Origin: Spirochaetaceae bacterium
GTDB taxonomy: Bacteria > Spirochaetota > Spirochaetia > Treponematales > Breznakiellaceae
DNA length: 38,009 bases
Assembly: GCA_031277165.1 (NCBI GenBank)
Contig: JAISLT010000039.1
Location: forward strand, 1-38,009
Direction of reading: 5' to 3'
How positions within the stretch are numbered: the first letter of the stretch is position 1; each line of letters starts with the position of its first letter. The notes beneath the pieces were generated by a model, which was given only the letters and a program-made list of their open reading frames with translations, made no database searches and had not been told where the DNA came from. This document shows positions 6,784 through 14,753 of this stretch, one piece after another. The position numbers and the translations under genes were made by a program.

Positions 6784-7740
6784 ATGCCCCAAAATATCAT
6801 GCCCCCCAATGCGCTAAATTCCCGGCGAAAGAACGCCGTCCTTGCCAACATCACCTGTATCCTCTTTTGGGGCTTTTCCTTTATCTCCATCAAAATCGCC
6901 GTTCCGGTCTTTCCCCCCATGACATTGGGAGCAGTCCGGTTTGCCATTGCCATTGTTCTGCTTTTTATTATGTACCGCATTAGCCCCGGGGAAAAATTTT
7001 ATCCGGGGGATCTGCCCTATTTAATTGCCTCGGGGTTTGCGGGTGTTACCTTTTATTTTTTCTGCGAAAACAACGGCGTGGCCCTGGTTACCGCATCGGA
7101 GGCGTCCATCATTATTGCCTCCATCCCCGTACTAACCATGACCTGCGAATGGCTTGCGGCGAAACTTCGGCGGACCGGTCCGGTCCGGCTGGGGTGGCAG
7201 CGCTGGCTGGGGGTGTTTATTTCCATGGCCGGGGTTATTCTGGTGGCAAGGGTTTCCTTTGTCCTGTCGGGCAGCATGGCGGGCTATGTCTTTATGGGGG
7301 GAGCGGCCCTATGCTGGGTGGCCTACGGTTTTTTAACAAAACCGCTTTTTAGCCGGGGCCGCTCCCGAATTTACATTGTCTTTTGGCAGAATTTTTTTGG
7401 CCTCCTAGGGTTTCTTCCCTTTACCATCGGAGAGTACAAAAACTGGGGCACGCCGAACCTCCCCGTGCTTTTCCACGTTTTGTTTCTGGCGGTCTGCTGT
7501 TCCGCCCTGGGGTACTGGCTCTATGTCCAGGCCCTGGAAGTACTGGGGGTCTCGGTGTCATCGGTGTTTATCAACCTAACACCGGTGGTAACGGGTATTG
7601 CGGGATTTTTTATCCTGGGCGACAGGCTTAGCCCTCTGCAGTGGATCGGGGCGGTGCTGGTACTTATGGGGGTATATTTAACGGTTCTGCCCGAACGAAG
7701 GGGGCGGCCCTTCAGGACCAAATGGAAAGGCGGCCATTGA
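6784..7740 (+). CDS. EamA-family (drug/metabolite superfamily) transporter
   Basis: The 318-residue protein has about ten hydrophobic helices in two repeats, each an EamA domain: residues about 15-150 (ANITCILFWGFSFISIKIAV is the typical first helix) and about 165-305 (ending with LSPLQWIGAVLVLMGVYLTV). Such inner-membrane carriers export or import amino acids and small metabolites; the substrate is not predictable. A short basic tail follows. The ATG at 6784 has only a weak AGGAT upstream. murA starts 45 bases after its stop on the same strand, so the two could share a transcript. Confidence 0.88.
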   Translation: MPQNIMPPNALNSRRKNAVLANITCILFWGFSFISIKIAVPVFPPMTLGAVRFAIAIVLLFIMYRISPGEKFYPGDLPYLIASGFAGVTFYFFCENNGVALVTASEASIIIASIPVLTMTCEWLAAKLRRTGPVRLGWQRWLGVFISMAGVILVARVSFVLSGSMAGYVFMGGAALCWVAYGFLTKPLFSRGRSRIYIVFWQNFFGLLGFLPFTIGEYKNWGTPNLPVLFHVLFLAVCCSALGYWLYVQALEVLGVSVSSVFINLTPVVTGIAGFFILGDRLSPLQWIGAVLVLMGVYLTVLPERRGRPFRTKWKGGH

Positions 7741-7785
7741 ACTGCCAGGCTTTACCTAAAGCGTCCCAGGGGGTACAGTAACTTT

Positions 7786-9063
7786 ATGAGCCAGTACCGT
7801 ATTACCGGGGGCATTCCCATCAGCGGGAAGATTAAAGCCAGCGGAAATAAAAACGCCGCCCTTCCCTGCATTGCCGCGGCGATCCTCAGCGGGGAACCGG
7901 TAATACTGCGGAATATTCCGGACATAGAGGACGTGCAGGTTATGCTGGAGGTATACCGGTCCTTCGGCGGATCGGTGGACTGTTTTGAACCCAATGGGTA
8001 CCGCCTTTCCCTGGGGAACATAAAAAGCTCCCAGGTGCCCGCAGAGGCCGCCAGGAGGATCCGGGCTTCCATACTGTTTGCCGGGCCCCTCTTGGCCAGA
8101 ACCGGCAAGGCCGTGCTGCCCCCGCCGGGGGGGGATGTGATTGGCCGGCGAAGGCTGGACACCCATTTTTTAGCCCTGACGGAGCTGGGGGCGGCGGTAT
8201 CCACCAAACGGGCCTTTACCTTTACCGCCAAGAAGCTTCGGGGGGCGGATATTTTTTTGGACGAGGCCTCCGTAACGGCCACGGAAAACGCCATTATGGC
8301 CGCGGTCCTGGCGGAGGGAAAAACAATTATTACCAACGCCGCCAGCGAACCCCACGTGCAGGATCTATGCCGCATGCTCCGCAGCATGGGGGCGGTTATA
8401 GAAGGAATCGGCTCCAATGTGCTTACGATTGAGGGCGTTAAAAAGCTGGGGGCCTGCGATTATTCCATCGGGGCAGATTATATGGAAGTGGGGTCCTTTA
8501 TCGGCCTGGCCGCCGCCACCGGGGGAGAACTGGAAATTATAGGACCCAAGCCTGGGGATCTTAGGCCCGCCAAAATCGCCTTTGGCAAACTTGGAATAGT
8601 CTGGGAACACGAAGGTTCCGTACTCCGGGTTCCTAAAAACCAGACCCTGCGGATAAACCACGATCTGGGGGGGATGATCCCCAAGATCGACGACGCTCCC
8701 TGGCCGGGGTTTCCCCCGGATCTAACCAGCATTATTATTGTGGTGGCCACCCAGGTGGAAGGGACCGTGCTGGTCCACGAAAAAATGTTTGAATCCCGCA
8801 TGTTTTTTGTGGATAAGCTTATTGGCATGGGGGCGCGGATCGTACTGTGCGATCCCCACCGGGCGGTGATCTCCGGCCCCTCGCGGCTTACCGGATCGGA
8901 ACTAACCAGCCCCGATGTACGGGCCGGCATGGCCATGGTAATCGCCGCCATGACCGCAGAGGGCTCCAGCATAATCCGCAATGTGTACCAGATCGAGCGG
9001 GGCTACGAAAACCTTGTGGGCCGCCTTTCTTCCCTGGGGGGAAAAATAGAACGGCACGGATAA
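7786..9063 (+). CDS. murA: UDP-N-acetylglucosamine 1-carboxyvinyltransferase MurA
   Basis: MurA catalyses the first committed step of peptidoglycan synthesis, transfer of enolpyruvate from PEP to UDP-GlcNAc, in the cytoplasm. The 425-residue length is typical. The substrate-binding SGNKNAALP motif is at residues 19-27, with [12 protein letters not shown] before the active-site loop. In that loop the usual Cys is replaced: the sequence reads [14 protein letters not shown] with Asp117 (codon 8134-8136) where E. coli has Cys115. Asp at this position is a known natural cause of fosfomycin insensitivity in Mycobacterium, Chlamydia and Borrelia. AGGGGGTA about ten bases before the ATG is a ribosome binding site. 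Confidence 0.95.
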   Translation: MSQYRITGGIPISGKIKASGNKNAALPCIAAAILSGEPVILRNIPDIEDVQVMLEVYRSFGGSVDCFEPNGYRLSLGNIKSSQVPAEAARRIRASILFAGPLLARTGKAVLPPPGGDVIGRRRLDTHFLALTELGAAVSTKRAFTFTAKKLRGADIFLDEASVTATENAIMAAVLAEGKTIITNAASEPHVQDLCRMLRSMGAVIEGIGSNVLTIEGVKKLGACDYSIGADYMEVGSFIGLAAATGGELEIIGPKPGDLRPAKIAFGKLGIVWEHEGSVLRVPKNQTLRINHDLGGMIPKIDDAPWPGFPPDLTSIIIVVATQVEGTVLVHEKMFESRMFFVDKLIGMGARIVLCDPHRAVISGPSRLTGSELTSPDVRAGMAMVIAAMTAEGSSIIRNVYQIERGYENLVGRLSSLGGKIERHG

Positions 9064-9130
9064 GCAGGGTCCGCCACACCGGAACTTTTGTCCGCGCTAT
9101 TTTTTGCCCAGCAGCTTTTTGCCTGTGATT

Positions 9131-9181
9131 CTTTTTCCCTGCACATTTTTTCCCTGCACATTTTTTCCCTGTACATTTTTT
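9131..9181 (+). repeat. 15-bp tandem repeat, three copies plus partial
   Basis: Units of TTTTTTCCCTGCACA occur at 9131-9145 (first base C), 9146-9160 and 9161-9175 (GTACA variant), with a partial T6 at 9176-9181 that runs into the stop codon of the J-domain gene. It lies between the convergent ends of murA and the J-domain operon. The T-runs could help termination of murA transcripts, though no GC stem precedes them. Confidence 0.75.
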
Positions 9182-9965
9182 ACCGGCGCTGCTTTTTACC
9201 GGCGGCGATTTCTCTGGTAACAATTCTGTAGGCGTCCCGGATCCTGCTAAAAGATTCCCCCAGCTTTTTCCGGTCCTCTTCACTTAGGCCGCTTTGGTTG
9301 TCCGGGTGAAACATCAGCGCCAGGCGGCGAAAAGCGCTCTTTACTTCACCGTAGGAAGCGCCTCTGGAAATTTCCAGCACCGTCCAGGGATCGTCCATGG
9401 GTTTTTCCCGCAGCGGAGGCTGGTAACTGGGATCCAGGAACTGCCGTATATAGAGGGCCTCTTGCAGAGCCTCCCGGCCCATGGCCATGGAGGAAAGCTC
9501 CGCGCCCATCAGGGACAGATCCCCCTGGTTGTGCCGGCGGGCGGCCAGGCTTTCGCTTAACAGATCCGGGTTTAGTACAGAAACCCGGGTAAAGGCCAGG
9601 CGGCACAGCGATTCCGCCAGGACGCCGATCTTTTTATCCGAGGGAAAAACCGACACCGCACCGCCCGCCACCCGGGCCGCGGCGGCTTCATCCCCCAGGG
9701 CCTTTGGGGATGCCTTGGACATAATGTAGACCCCCAGGGCGCAGAACGCCGCCAGCCCCGGCTCGCCTTCATAAAACGAAGAGGGGCCGGGGTTTTCAAA
9801 GTACCTAAGCGCCGCCTTGTCGCTTTGCAGTTGAAGCAGCAGGCTCCCCACAAAATAACCCAGCACAAGCCCGATTATTAATCCGGGGATCCCCAAAAAC
9901 CAGCCGGCGGCGCCAAAGAGGGCCATAAAAACCGGGATATGTACGTGAAATCTAAGCGGGGTCAT
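9180..9965 (-). CDS. membrane-anchored J-domain protein
   Basis: The 261-residue protein has a hydrophobic hairpin at about residues 10-45 (FMALFGAAGWFLG, then LIIGLVLGYFVGSLLL). A helical middle (about 70-180) follows, and a C-terminal J domain (191-256) with the essential HPD at 220-222 inside LALMFHPDNQ. The layout is like DjlA: membrane anchor, TerB-like helical region and a terminal J domain that would recruit DnaK (the TerB comparison is inference). It is the last gene of a minus-strand run and starts 6 bases after the stop of the 605-residue membrane protein. That proximity suggests it supplies chaperone function to that complex. Confidence 0.82.
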   Translation of the reverse strand: MTPLRFHVHIPVFMALFGAAGWFLGIPGLIIGLVLGYFVGSLLLQLQSDKAALRYFENPGPSSFYEGEPGLAAFCALGVYIMSKASPKALGDEAAAARVAGGAVSVFPSDKKIGVLAESLCRLAFTRVSVLNPDLLSESLAARRHNQGDLSLMGAELSSMAMGREALQEALYIRQFLDPSYQPPLREKPMDDPWTVLEISRGASYGEVKSAFRRLALMFHPDNQSGLSEEDRKKLGESFSRIRDAYRIVTREIAAGKKQRR

Positions 9966-9971
9966 TCTTAA

Positions 9972-11789
9972 CTACCCGTGCTGGGCCGCAAGTACGACCA
10001 GGGATAAAATAAAACATACCACCGATCCGGCGATAACAAAAATCGCGGCGGCGGAAAAATCAAAATTAAGAGAAAGCCAAATAGACAGGTTGTTCAGTAC
10101 ACTGCGGTAAAAATGCAGGACCCCGCAAAAAACCACCGGCAGGATCCCCAGCATGGGAACATACACGTACCGGGGTTTTTTCTGAGCCCGGTAACGCCAC
10201 CCAAGGGTTAACACCAGCACCGTTATGGGAAGAAAAAAAAGCGGATCCGCCAGCCGCCGCAGAATTTCCGCCCTAAAGGCATGGTTTACATATCCATAGG
10301 CGCCGAATGTTTCCTCCGCCATGTACAGTTCCCGTAGATTAAGGGCCTCTGTTCCCCCCTCCATTTTTGAAAGAAGTATAAAATCGTCATACCGCAGATC
10401 AAGAAGAAGCTGGGAAGACCCTATAACGGGATCAAAATTTTCCTGGGGCGGACCCTCTACCCACAGCGGATCCCAGCGCCGTGTTTTGTTGGTCCGGTCC
10501 AGGGCCCGGAACAGCAGGGCCACCTTATCCGAAGGATTGCCGTCATTGTCCCTGGATGCAACGGGCATGAGCTTGGCATAATCGGCGCTGACCCGGAAAC
10601 GGAAATTACCCTCTTTATCGGCGGCCACCAGTTCCGGTCCCCAGGCATAGGCATAGTCGGGCAGGGACGCCAGGGACGCAAACCGCAGGGCCCACCGGCC
10701 ATTCCCCGCCGGATCGGGGAAGGAAAAAACCGGCCCCGCCAGGACATTCCCAAGGGCCAGATCCATCTCGTCCACAAAAAAGGCCGCCTGGGCTACGCCG
10801 GCCCTGCAGGTCTCCAGGTATTTTGCCGCATCCGGGTCATCCGGCGTAAGGGAGACAAGATCCTGGAAGATATAAAAGGCGCCGATCCAGTCTTCGGCTA
10901 CCATGGCCTCGTAACCGTCCCGCTTCATACGGTAAAGGGAATAACGTTCCGTTTCCTGGGCATTGGGTTCCAGGGCGGCAATTTTTTCCCAAGCCCGGCC
11001 TGCCAGAACAAGGGCCGTATTAATTTCCGCATTCCCCGGCCTTGCAAGCCGGGTGGCCAGCATAGCAAGCCAATGGGCATCGTAGTACCGTTCCTGTTCA
11101 AAGGCCGCCTCGGCAAGCCTAAGGGCCTCCATGGAATTAACCGGATTCCCCGGTATCCCCATCCAAACAGGAAGATCCCCCTGTTTCTCCGGTACATTCC
11201 CCCCGTCCTCCGTTAGGGATTGGCGGTACGCGGCAGCATCGGCAAAAATGCCCTTTAACTTTTCTATATCTTTGCTTCCCGGCCATACCCGATCACAGAT
11301 GCTGATAAACCGGGAAGCTTCCTCCCATTCTTGGCCGGCAATTTTTGCTTCGGCCCTGGCCTTTGCCCGGTTATACAGTTCCCCCCGGTTTGTCATGGCC
11401 GTCTTTGCATCCATAACCAGGGGCAGGGCCAGAAAAAAAAGAAGGGCGTATGCCGCCGCCGCAAAGGATGCGGTAATAACCGGCCAGGAAAGATATTTTA
11501 AAAACAGGGGAGAAAAACTCTTATCCCCCACATAGGTGGATCCCGCATATCCCCCCTGGGTATGTTCCTTTAGGCCAAAGGGTATTACCAGGGCAGAAAA
11601 GGCCAGGGCCGGAAAAATTCTAATAAAGGTAATAATTCCGCTGGAAAAACGCCAGCCCATTTTAAAGACCGGCAGGGGTTCCCTTTGTCCGGGAAAAATA
11701 AAATAAAAGGCGCAGATCCCCGCACAGGCTGCGATTAGGTACAAGAAAAAAACCAGCAGCGGAGAGGTATACCGATCTTCCTTAGCCAT
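9972..11789 (-). CDS. large polytopic membrane protein with extracytoplasmic helical/beta region
   Basis: I do not recognise this 605-residue protein by name. Three membrane helices are seen near the N-terminus (about 11-32, 51-73, 99-125), then about 380 hydrophilic residues, then three C-terminal helices (about 513-530, 540-563, 575-602). The hydrophilic part begins with helical TPR-like segments (RAKARAEAKIAGQEWEEASR; LAEAAFEQERYYDAHW; GYEAMVAEDWIGAFYIF) and continues with a beta-rich stretch before the fourth helix. A 3+3 helix layout with a beta domain between, and a sequence like HAFRAEILRRLADPLFFLP before helix 4, recalls LptF/LptG permeases. This is only a structural guess. The ATG has GGAAGGA upstream and overlaps the previous gene by 8 bases. 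Confidence 0.75.
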   Translation of the reverse strand: MAKEDRYTSPLLVFFLYLIAACAGICAFYFIFPGQREPLPVFKMGWRFSSGIITFIRIFPALAFSALVIPFGLKEHTQGGYAGSTYVGDKSFSPLFLKYLSWPVITASFAAAAYALLFFLALPLVMDAKTAMTNRGELYNRAKARAEAKIAGQEWEEASRFISICDRVWPGSKDIEKLKGIFADAAAYRQSLTEDGGNVPEKQGDLPVWMGIPGNPVNSMEALRLAEAAFEQERYYDAHWLAMLATRLARPGNAEINTALVLAGRAWEKIAALEPNAQETERYSLYRMKRDGYEAMVAEDWIGAFYIFQDLVSLTPDDPDAAKYLETCRAGVAQAAFFVDEMDLALGNVLAGPVFSFPDPAGNGRWALRFASLASLPDYAYAWGPELVAADKEGNFRFRVSADYAKLMPVASRDNDGNPSDKVALLFRALDRTNKTRRWDPLWVEGPPQENFDPVIGSSQLLLDLRYDDFILLSKMEGGTEALNLRELYMAEETFGAYGYVNHAFRAEILRRLADPLFFLPITVLVLTLGWRYRAQKKPRYVYVPMLGILPVVFCGVLHFYRSVLNNLSIWLSLNFDFSAAAIFVIAGSVVCFILSLVVLAAQHG

Positions 11790-12708
11790 TGGAGATCCTT
11801 CCCCGGGCCAGGTAGACCAGGGCTGAGTAAAGCAGTATTAAAGCGCCCAGGGTACTAAAGATAATGGGATTAACCAGGGATTCGTGGATCATCCCCCCGG
11901 CAAAGGACGATAGGAGTTCATGGATATGGGGCTGGTTAAGCAGGGCCTCCAGCATTAAGGCCCCGCGGAAGGCCAGGGCCCCAAAAAACAGATTCGCCAA
12001 AGACCAGTAACTAATATTAACCAGGCATCCCAAAGAAAGAAGGAACAGCGCCAAAGATCCGGCATAAACCCCATAGGGCAAAAGGCCGCTTTCGAACCAC
12101 GCGGAAAGATACTGGGCGCTGCGCAGAAAGTCCCCGGTAATACTCCGCAGCAGGGGGCTTTTTTCTTCGGGAAAGGGCAGCCGCCGGGGCCGTATGGCGG
12201 GGCCGCTGCCCTGGTAGTAAAGGGAATCCTGCGAAACGGCCCTGGCGGCCCCGCCCTTGTAGGGATCTTCCAGAAAAATGGCCTTAACGGAGGCGCCGGG
12301 GATCGAAGAAGGCCCCGGAGTAAAGATAAATCCCGGTTCAACCATATGCGCCGGTCTTTGCGTCATGCTTATCCGGGTACTTCCCAGCCGCTGCAGGCTC
12401 TCTAATCCCACAAATGCGGCGGCGCTTAAGCCCAGAGAAAGGATAAATATAACGATAAAGGCCGCCGGATAGGCCATGCGCCGCCGGGCGGCATAGTTTA
12501 AGCCCAGAAGAATCGATCCGTAAAAGGCCGCCGGCAGGGCCATTTTGGTAACCAGGCTGCCGGAAAAAAAGCCCCCATCCCCGCCGGCGGGGGGAAATAC
12601 CAGGGCTGCATCGGTCCATTCCCGAAGCAAATCAAGTAAACCCGCGAAAAAAAGGACGGCGATAAAACTGAGGCTGAAAAAAAGCACCAATTTGGCGATA
12701 TTCCTCAC
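11782..12708 (-). CDS. polytopic membrane protein, partner of the 605-residue protein
   Basis: This 308-residue protein is not one I can name. It has three N-terminal membrane helices (about 3-28, 52-74, 79-102), a soluble loop of about 100 residues rich in Pro and Arg, and three C-terminal helices within 208-303. This is the same 3+loop+3 plan as the downstream protein but with a smaller loop, as expected for two halves of one heteromeric complex. The start is GTG at 12708 with GAGGGG upstream. Its stop overlaps the next start by 8 bases, so translation is coupled. It heads an operon of three genes, ending with the J-domain protein. Confidence 0.72.
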   Translation of the reverse strand: MRNIAKLVLFFSLSFIAVLFFAGLLDLLREWTDAALVFPPAGGDGGFFSGSLVTKMALPAAFYGSILLGLNYAARRRMAYPAAFIVIFILSLGLSAAAFVGLESLQRLGSTRISMTQRPAHMVEPGFIFTPGPSSIPGASVKAIFLEDPYKGGAARAVSQDSLYYQGSGPAIRPRRLPFPEEKSPLLRSITGDFLRSAQYLSAWFESGLLPYGVYAGSLALFLLSLGCLVNISYWSLANLFFGALAFRGALMLEALLNQPHIHELLSSFAGGMIHESLVNPIIFSTLGALILLYSALVYLARGRISNG

Positions 12709-13018
12709 CCCTCTAGCCTAACATGTCAAATCCTAATTCGCAAGGGATGGGCAATAAACAAAATATCCACAAGTTTTCCACAAAGAAAGATCCGTATTCG
12801 GGGAATTGTTACGCAGGATGTAGATTTACCGGTCCGGTTTTACCGGATAAAAAGCCGGCGGTTTATAAAGATACCATCATAACTCTTTGTATTATAAGGA
12901 ATTACAGCATCTTGGGCGCTTCCGGCCAATAAAAGAATTAGCGGTTTGTATAAAAACAGATACACCCCGGTAAGGGCCGCTGGGTTTTCAACAACTTTTC
13001 CACAAAAAGAGACGCTTT
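12709..13018. promoter_or_regulatory. gene-free spacer with two pairs of DnaA-box-like motifs
   Basis: This 310-base spacer holds ATATCCACA (12763-12771) and TTTTCCACA (12774-12782), then TTTTCAACA (12985-12993) and TTTTCCACA (12996-13004). The first, second and fourth differ from the DnaA consensus TTATCCACA at one position and the third at two. Each pair is in the same orientation with 11-base phasing, as in DnaA-binding arrays. An A+T-rich stretch (about 12860-12910) lies between the pairs. It also must contain the promoter of the downstream minus-strand membrane operon. An open frame at 12723-12932 has no features of a real gene. Confidence 0.45.
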
Positions 13019-13723
13019 TTAGCCGGAGCTGTCACCGCTTTCCGGCAGGGCCTTCATTTTTTCTTTCAGATCCGCCAAAAGCAGGTCCGCAGAAGCGCCG
13101 GATTTTTCCAGCTCCGCAAAACGTTTTTCCAGGCTGCTGTCGGAAGAAAGATCCTCCAGTTCCTTGGCGGCTTCGGCCTTGGCTTCCAGCTGGTCTACCT
13201 TTTGGGATATACGTTCAAAGGCGTTAAAGGCGCTTCTATTGCCGGATATGCTGGAAATGGTGTTTTGTATTTTTTCTTGAGCTTCCGCCCGTTTTGCCCT
13301 GGCAATAAGGAGGTTTTTCTTTCTTTGGGCGTCTTCTATTTTGCTTTGCAGTTCCCTCAGGGCTTCCTTAAGCTGTCCCGTGGAGGCCCTCTGGCTGTCC
13401 CACTGTTTTTTATATTCCAGGTAGAACTTCTCGTATTCCTGCTTGCGGATCAGGGCTTCTTTTGCCAGATCGTCTTTTTCGGACTTAACGGCCAACACAG
13501 CCTTTTGTTCCCACGCCTGGGCCTGTTCTTTCTGGTTCAGCGTTTCCCGTTCCAGCTTTTTTTCATCCGCAATGGCCAGGGCCACGGCCCTTTTTGCCTC
13601 AATAAGCTGCTCCTGCATCTCGACAAGCAGCTGGTTAAGCATTTTTTCGGGATCTTCCGCTTTATTTATTAGATCGTTCACATTGGAAGCAATAAGGGTC
13701 TTTAACCTGGAAAATATACCCAT
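13019..13723 (-). CDS. PspA/IM30 (Vipp1) family membrane-stress protein
   Basis: The 234-residue product is a nearly continuous coiled coil of the PspA/IM30 family, an ESCRT-III relative that coats and repairs stressed inner membrane. Diagnostic parts are the N-terminal amphipathic helix MGIFSRLKTLIASNVNDLI, the motif NKAEDPEKMLNQLLVEMQEQL, and the long heptad region with Ala/Glu/Lys to about residue 190. The ATG at 13723 is preferred to the GTG one codon earlier because the family starts MGIFSR and AGGAG lies 8 bases upstream. It is the last gene of the STAS-YbjN-PspA operon, with only a few bases between genes, so it is likely induced with them. Confidence 0.9.
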   Translation of the reverse strand: MGIFSRLKTLIASNVNDLINKAEDPEKMLNQLLVEMQEQLIEAKRAVALAIADEKKLERETLNQKEQAQAWEQKAVLAVKSEKDDLAKEALIRKQEYEKFYLEYKKQWDSQRASTGQLKEALRELQSKIEDAQRKKNLLIARAKRAEAQEKIQNTISSISGNRSAFNAFERISQKVDQLEAKAEAAKELEDLSSDSSLEKRFAELEKSGASADLLLADLKEKMKALPESGDSSG

Positions 13724-13727
13724 CACA

Positions 13728-14108
13728 TCAGCTCCTATATTTAGATAAAACGGGGTAATGCTGGGTTAAGGCCAGGCTAAAAGAGTCCAGGGTTGCCCGG
13801 AATTCATTTGCATCCATGTTGGCGTATTCCAGGGTGTCTATAAGGACAACCCGTTCACCCTCCAGTCCATAGGCTCCGTGGAGTATATCCGCGGCGTTAA
13901 GTTCCAATAGTTTTGTAAAAAATTCAAGTTTATTTTCCCCGGGGACTTCCATCACCAGGGAGCGAAAAACCACCAATGGCTCGTTCAACATAATTACAAT
14001 ACCTTCAAAGCCCTGTTCGGAATCGTCCAGGAGCCACATGTTTTTACCGATTTCTTCGTAGTCAAACTTAAAATCGATTAGGTACTGTTCTATTTTATTG
14101 TCCGCCAT
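13728..14108 (-). CDS. YbjN-like / secretion-chaperone-fold small protein
   Basis: This acidic 126-residue protein has the alpha-beta layout of the YbjN (and CesT-like chaperone) fold: an N-terminal helix (IEQYLIDFKFDYEEIG), strands (NMWLLDDSE, IVIMLNEPLVVFRSLVME), a helix (FFTKLLELNAADILHG), a strand (ERVVLIDTLE) and a final helix. YbjN proteins are cytoplasmic and linked to stress and motility in enterobacteria; the role here is unknown. A GTG at 14114, overlapping the stop of the STAS gene as TAGTG, is an alternative start two codons earlier. Tight spacing to pspA suggests that it acts with it, for instance as a regulator or chaperone (inference). Confidence 0.72.
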   Translation of the reverse strand: MADNKIEQYLIDFKFDYEEIGKNMWLLDDSEQGFEGIVIMLNEPLVVFRSLVMEVPGENKLEFFTKLLELNAADILHGAYGLEGERVVLIDTLEYANMDANEFRATLDSFSLALTQHYPVLSKYRS

Positions 14109-14113
14109 GGGCA

Positions 14114-14665
14114 CTACCCAAGAAAAACTTGACCGGCGTTATCTATGGCAAGAATGGTCTTACATTCGGAACACCGGAAACGGCCCGGCTTAAGGGCCTT
14201 AAGTTTCTTTGAGCAAATTGGGCAGGAGAACACCTTGGGAAACAAGGATACGGTCTCGGAAGCGGAACCGCTTCTAAAGAAGTTAATCGAATCGTCCAGG
14301 TTATCCTTGATATTAAAAAACTGGGAAAATCCAAGGAGTTGGAAGACTTCATAAACCTTGGGCTGAATTTCAAGCAGCACCAAATCCCCTCCCCTGGGTT
14401 TTACGGATTTTAAAAAGGCTGTAAAAGAGCCAATGCCGGTGGACGAAACATAATTTAGGCCGCCGCACTGAAACACCAGGCGGATAAACCCTGTTTCTAT
14501 GGCTTTGGTAACCCGTTTCTGAAAATAATTAGAATTATAGGTATCTATATACCCTGTAAGGTACAAGATCAGGCAACCCTCTACTTCATTGACCTTTTGA
14601 AGTTTTATTTTGAGGCTCTCATCCTTTTCATCATCAAAACCATTAACGATGTCGTTGTTTGTCAT
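14114..14665 (-). CDS. STAS-domain protein with C-terminal zinc ribbon
   Basis: The 183-residue protein has a STAS (anti-sigma factor antagonist) domain at about residues 20-130. The segment LNYVSSTGIGSFTAFLKSV contains the conserved D/S-S-T/S-G loop whose serine is phosphorylated in partner-switch systems. After a linker comes a four-Cys zinc ribbon, CPIC and CSEC, ending at the C-terminus. This combination is unusual, as most STAS antagonists stop after the domain. The ATG at 14665 follows GGAAGGAAG, better than the GTG 15 bases earlier. The first gene of its operon, it likely answers to a kinase/phosphatase such as the RsbW-like protein at 19540-20847 (inference). Confidence 0.85.
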   Translation of the reverse strand: MTNNDIVNGFDDEKDESLKIKLQKVNEVEGCLILYLTGYIDTYNSNYFQKRVTKAIETGFIRLVFQCGGLNYVSSTGIGSFTAFLKSVKPRGGDLVLLEIQPKVYEVFQLLGFSQFFNIKDNLDDSINFFRSGSASETVSLFPKVFSCPICSKKLKALKPGRFRCSECKTILAIDNAGQVFLG

Positions 14666-14724
14666 GGCGCTTCCTTCCACTCAAAATATCCCATTTTTCA
14701 ATAAATTATCGGCAATTCATTTAA

Positions 14725-14753
14725 ATAATATAACCATTTAAATGTTTTGTCAA
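14725..14753 (-). promoter_or_regulatory. near-consensus promoter of the STAS-YbjN-PspA operon
   Basis: On the minus strand a perfect TTGACA (14748-14753), a 17-base spacer and TATTAT (14725-14730) form a textbook sigma-70 promoter about 60 bases before the STAS start. The -35 box overlaps the stop codon of the SDR gene. A direct repeat CATTTAAAT (14719-14727 and 14735-14743) flanks the -10 box and could be an operator. Confidence 0.75.

Noticed and set aside
7752-8417. 221-codon minus-strand open frame
   Set aside because: It is fully antisense to murA, which has all family motifs.
12709-13018. Chromosomal replication origin
   Set aside because: DnaA-box-like pairs are present, but no dnaA, dnaN, gyrB or rpmH is nearby and genes on both sides run in the same direction. 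Kept only as a DnaA-binding candidate.
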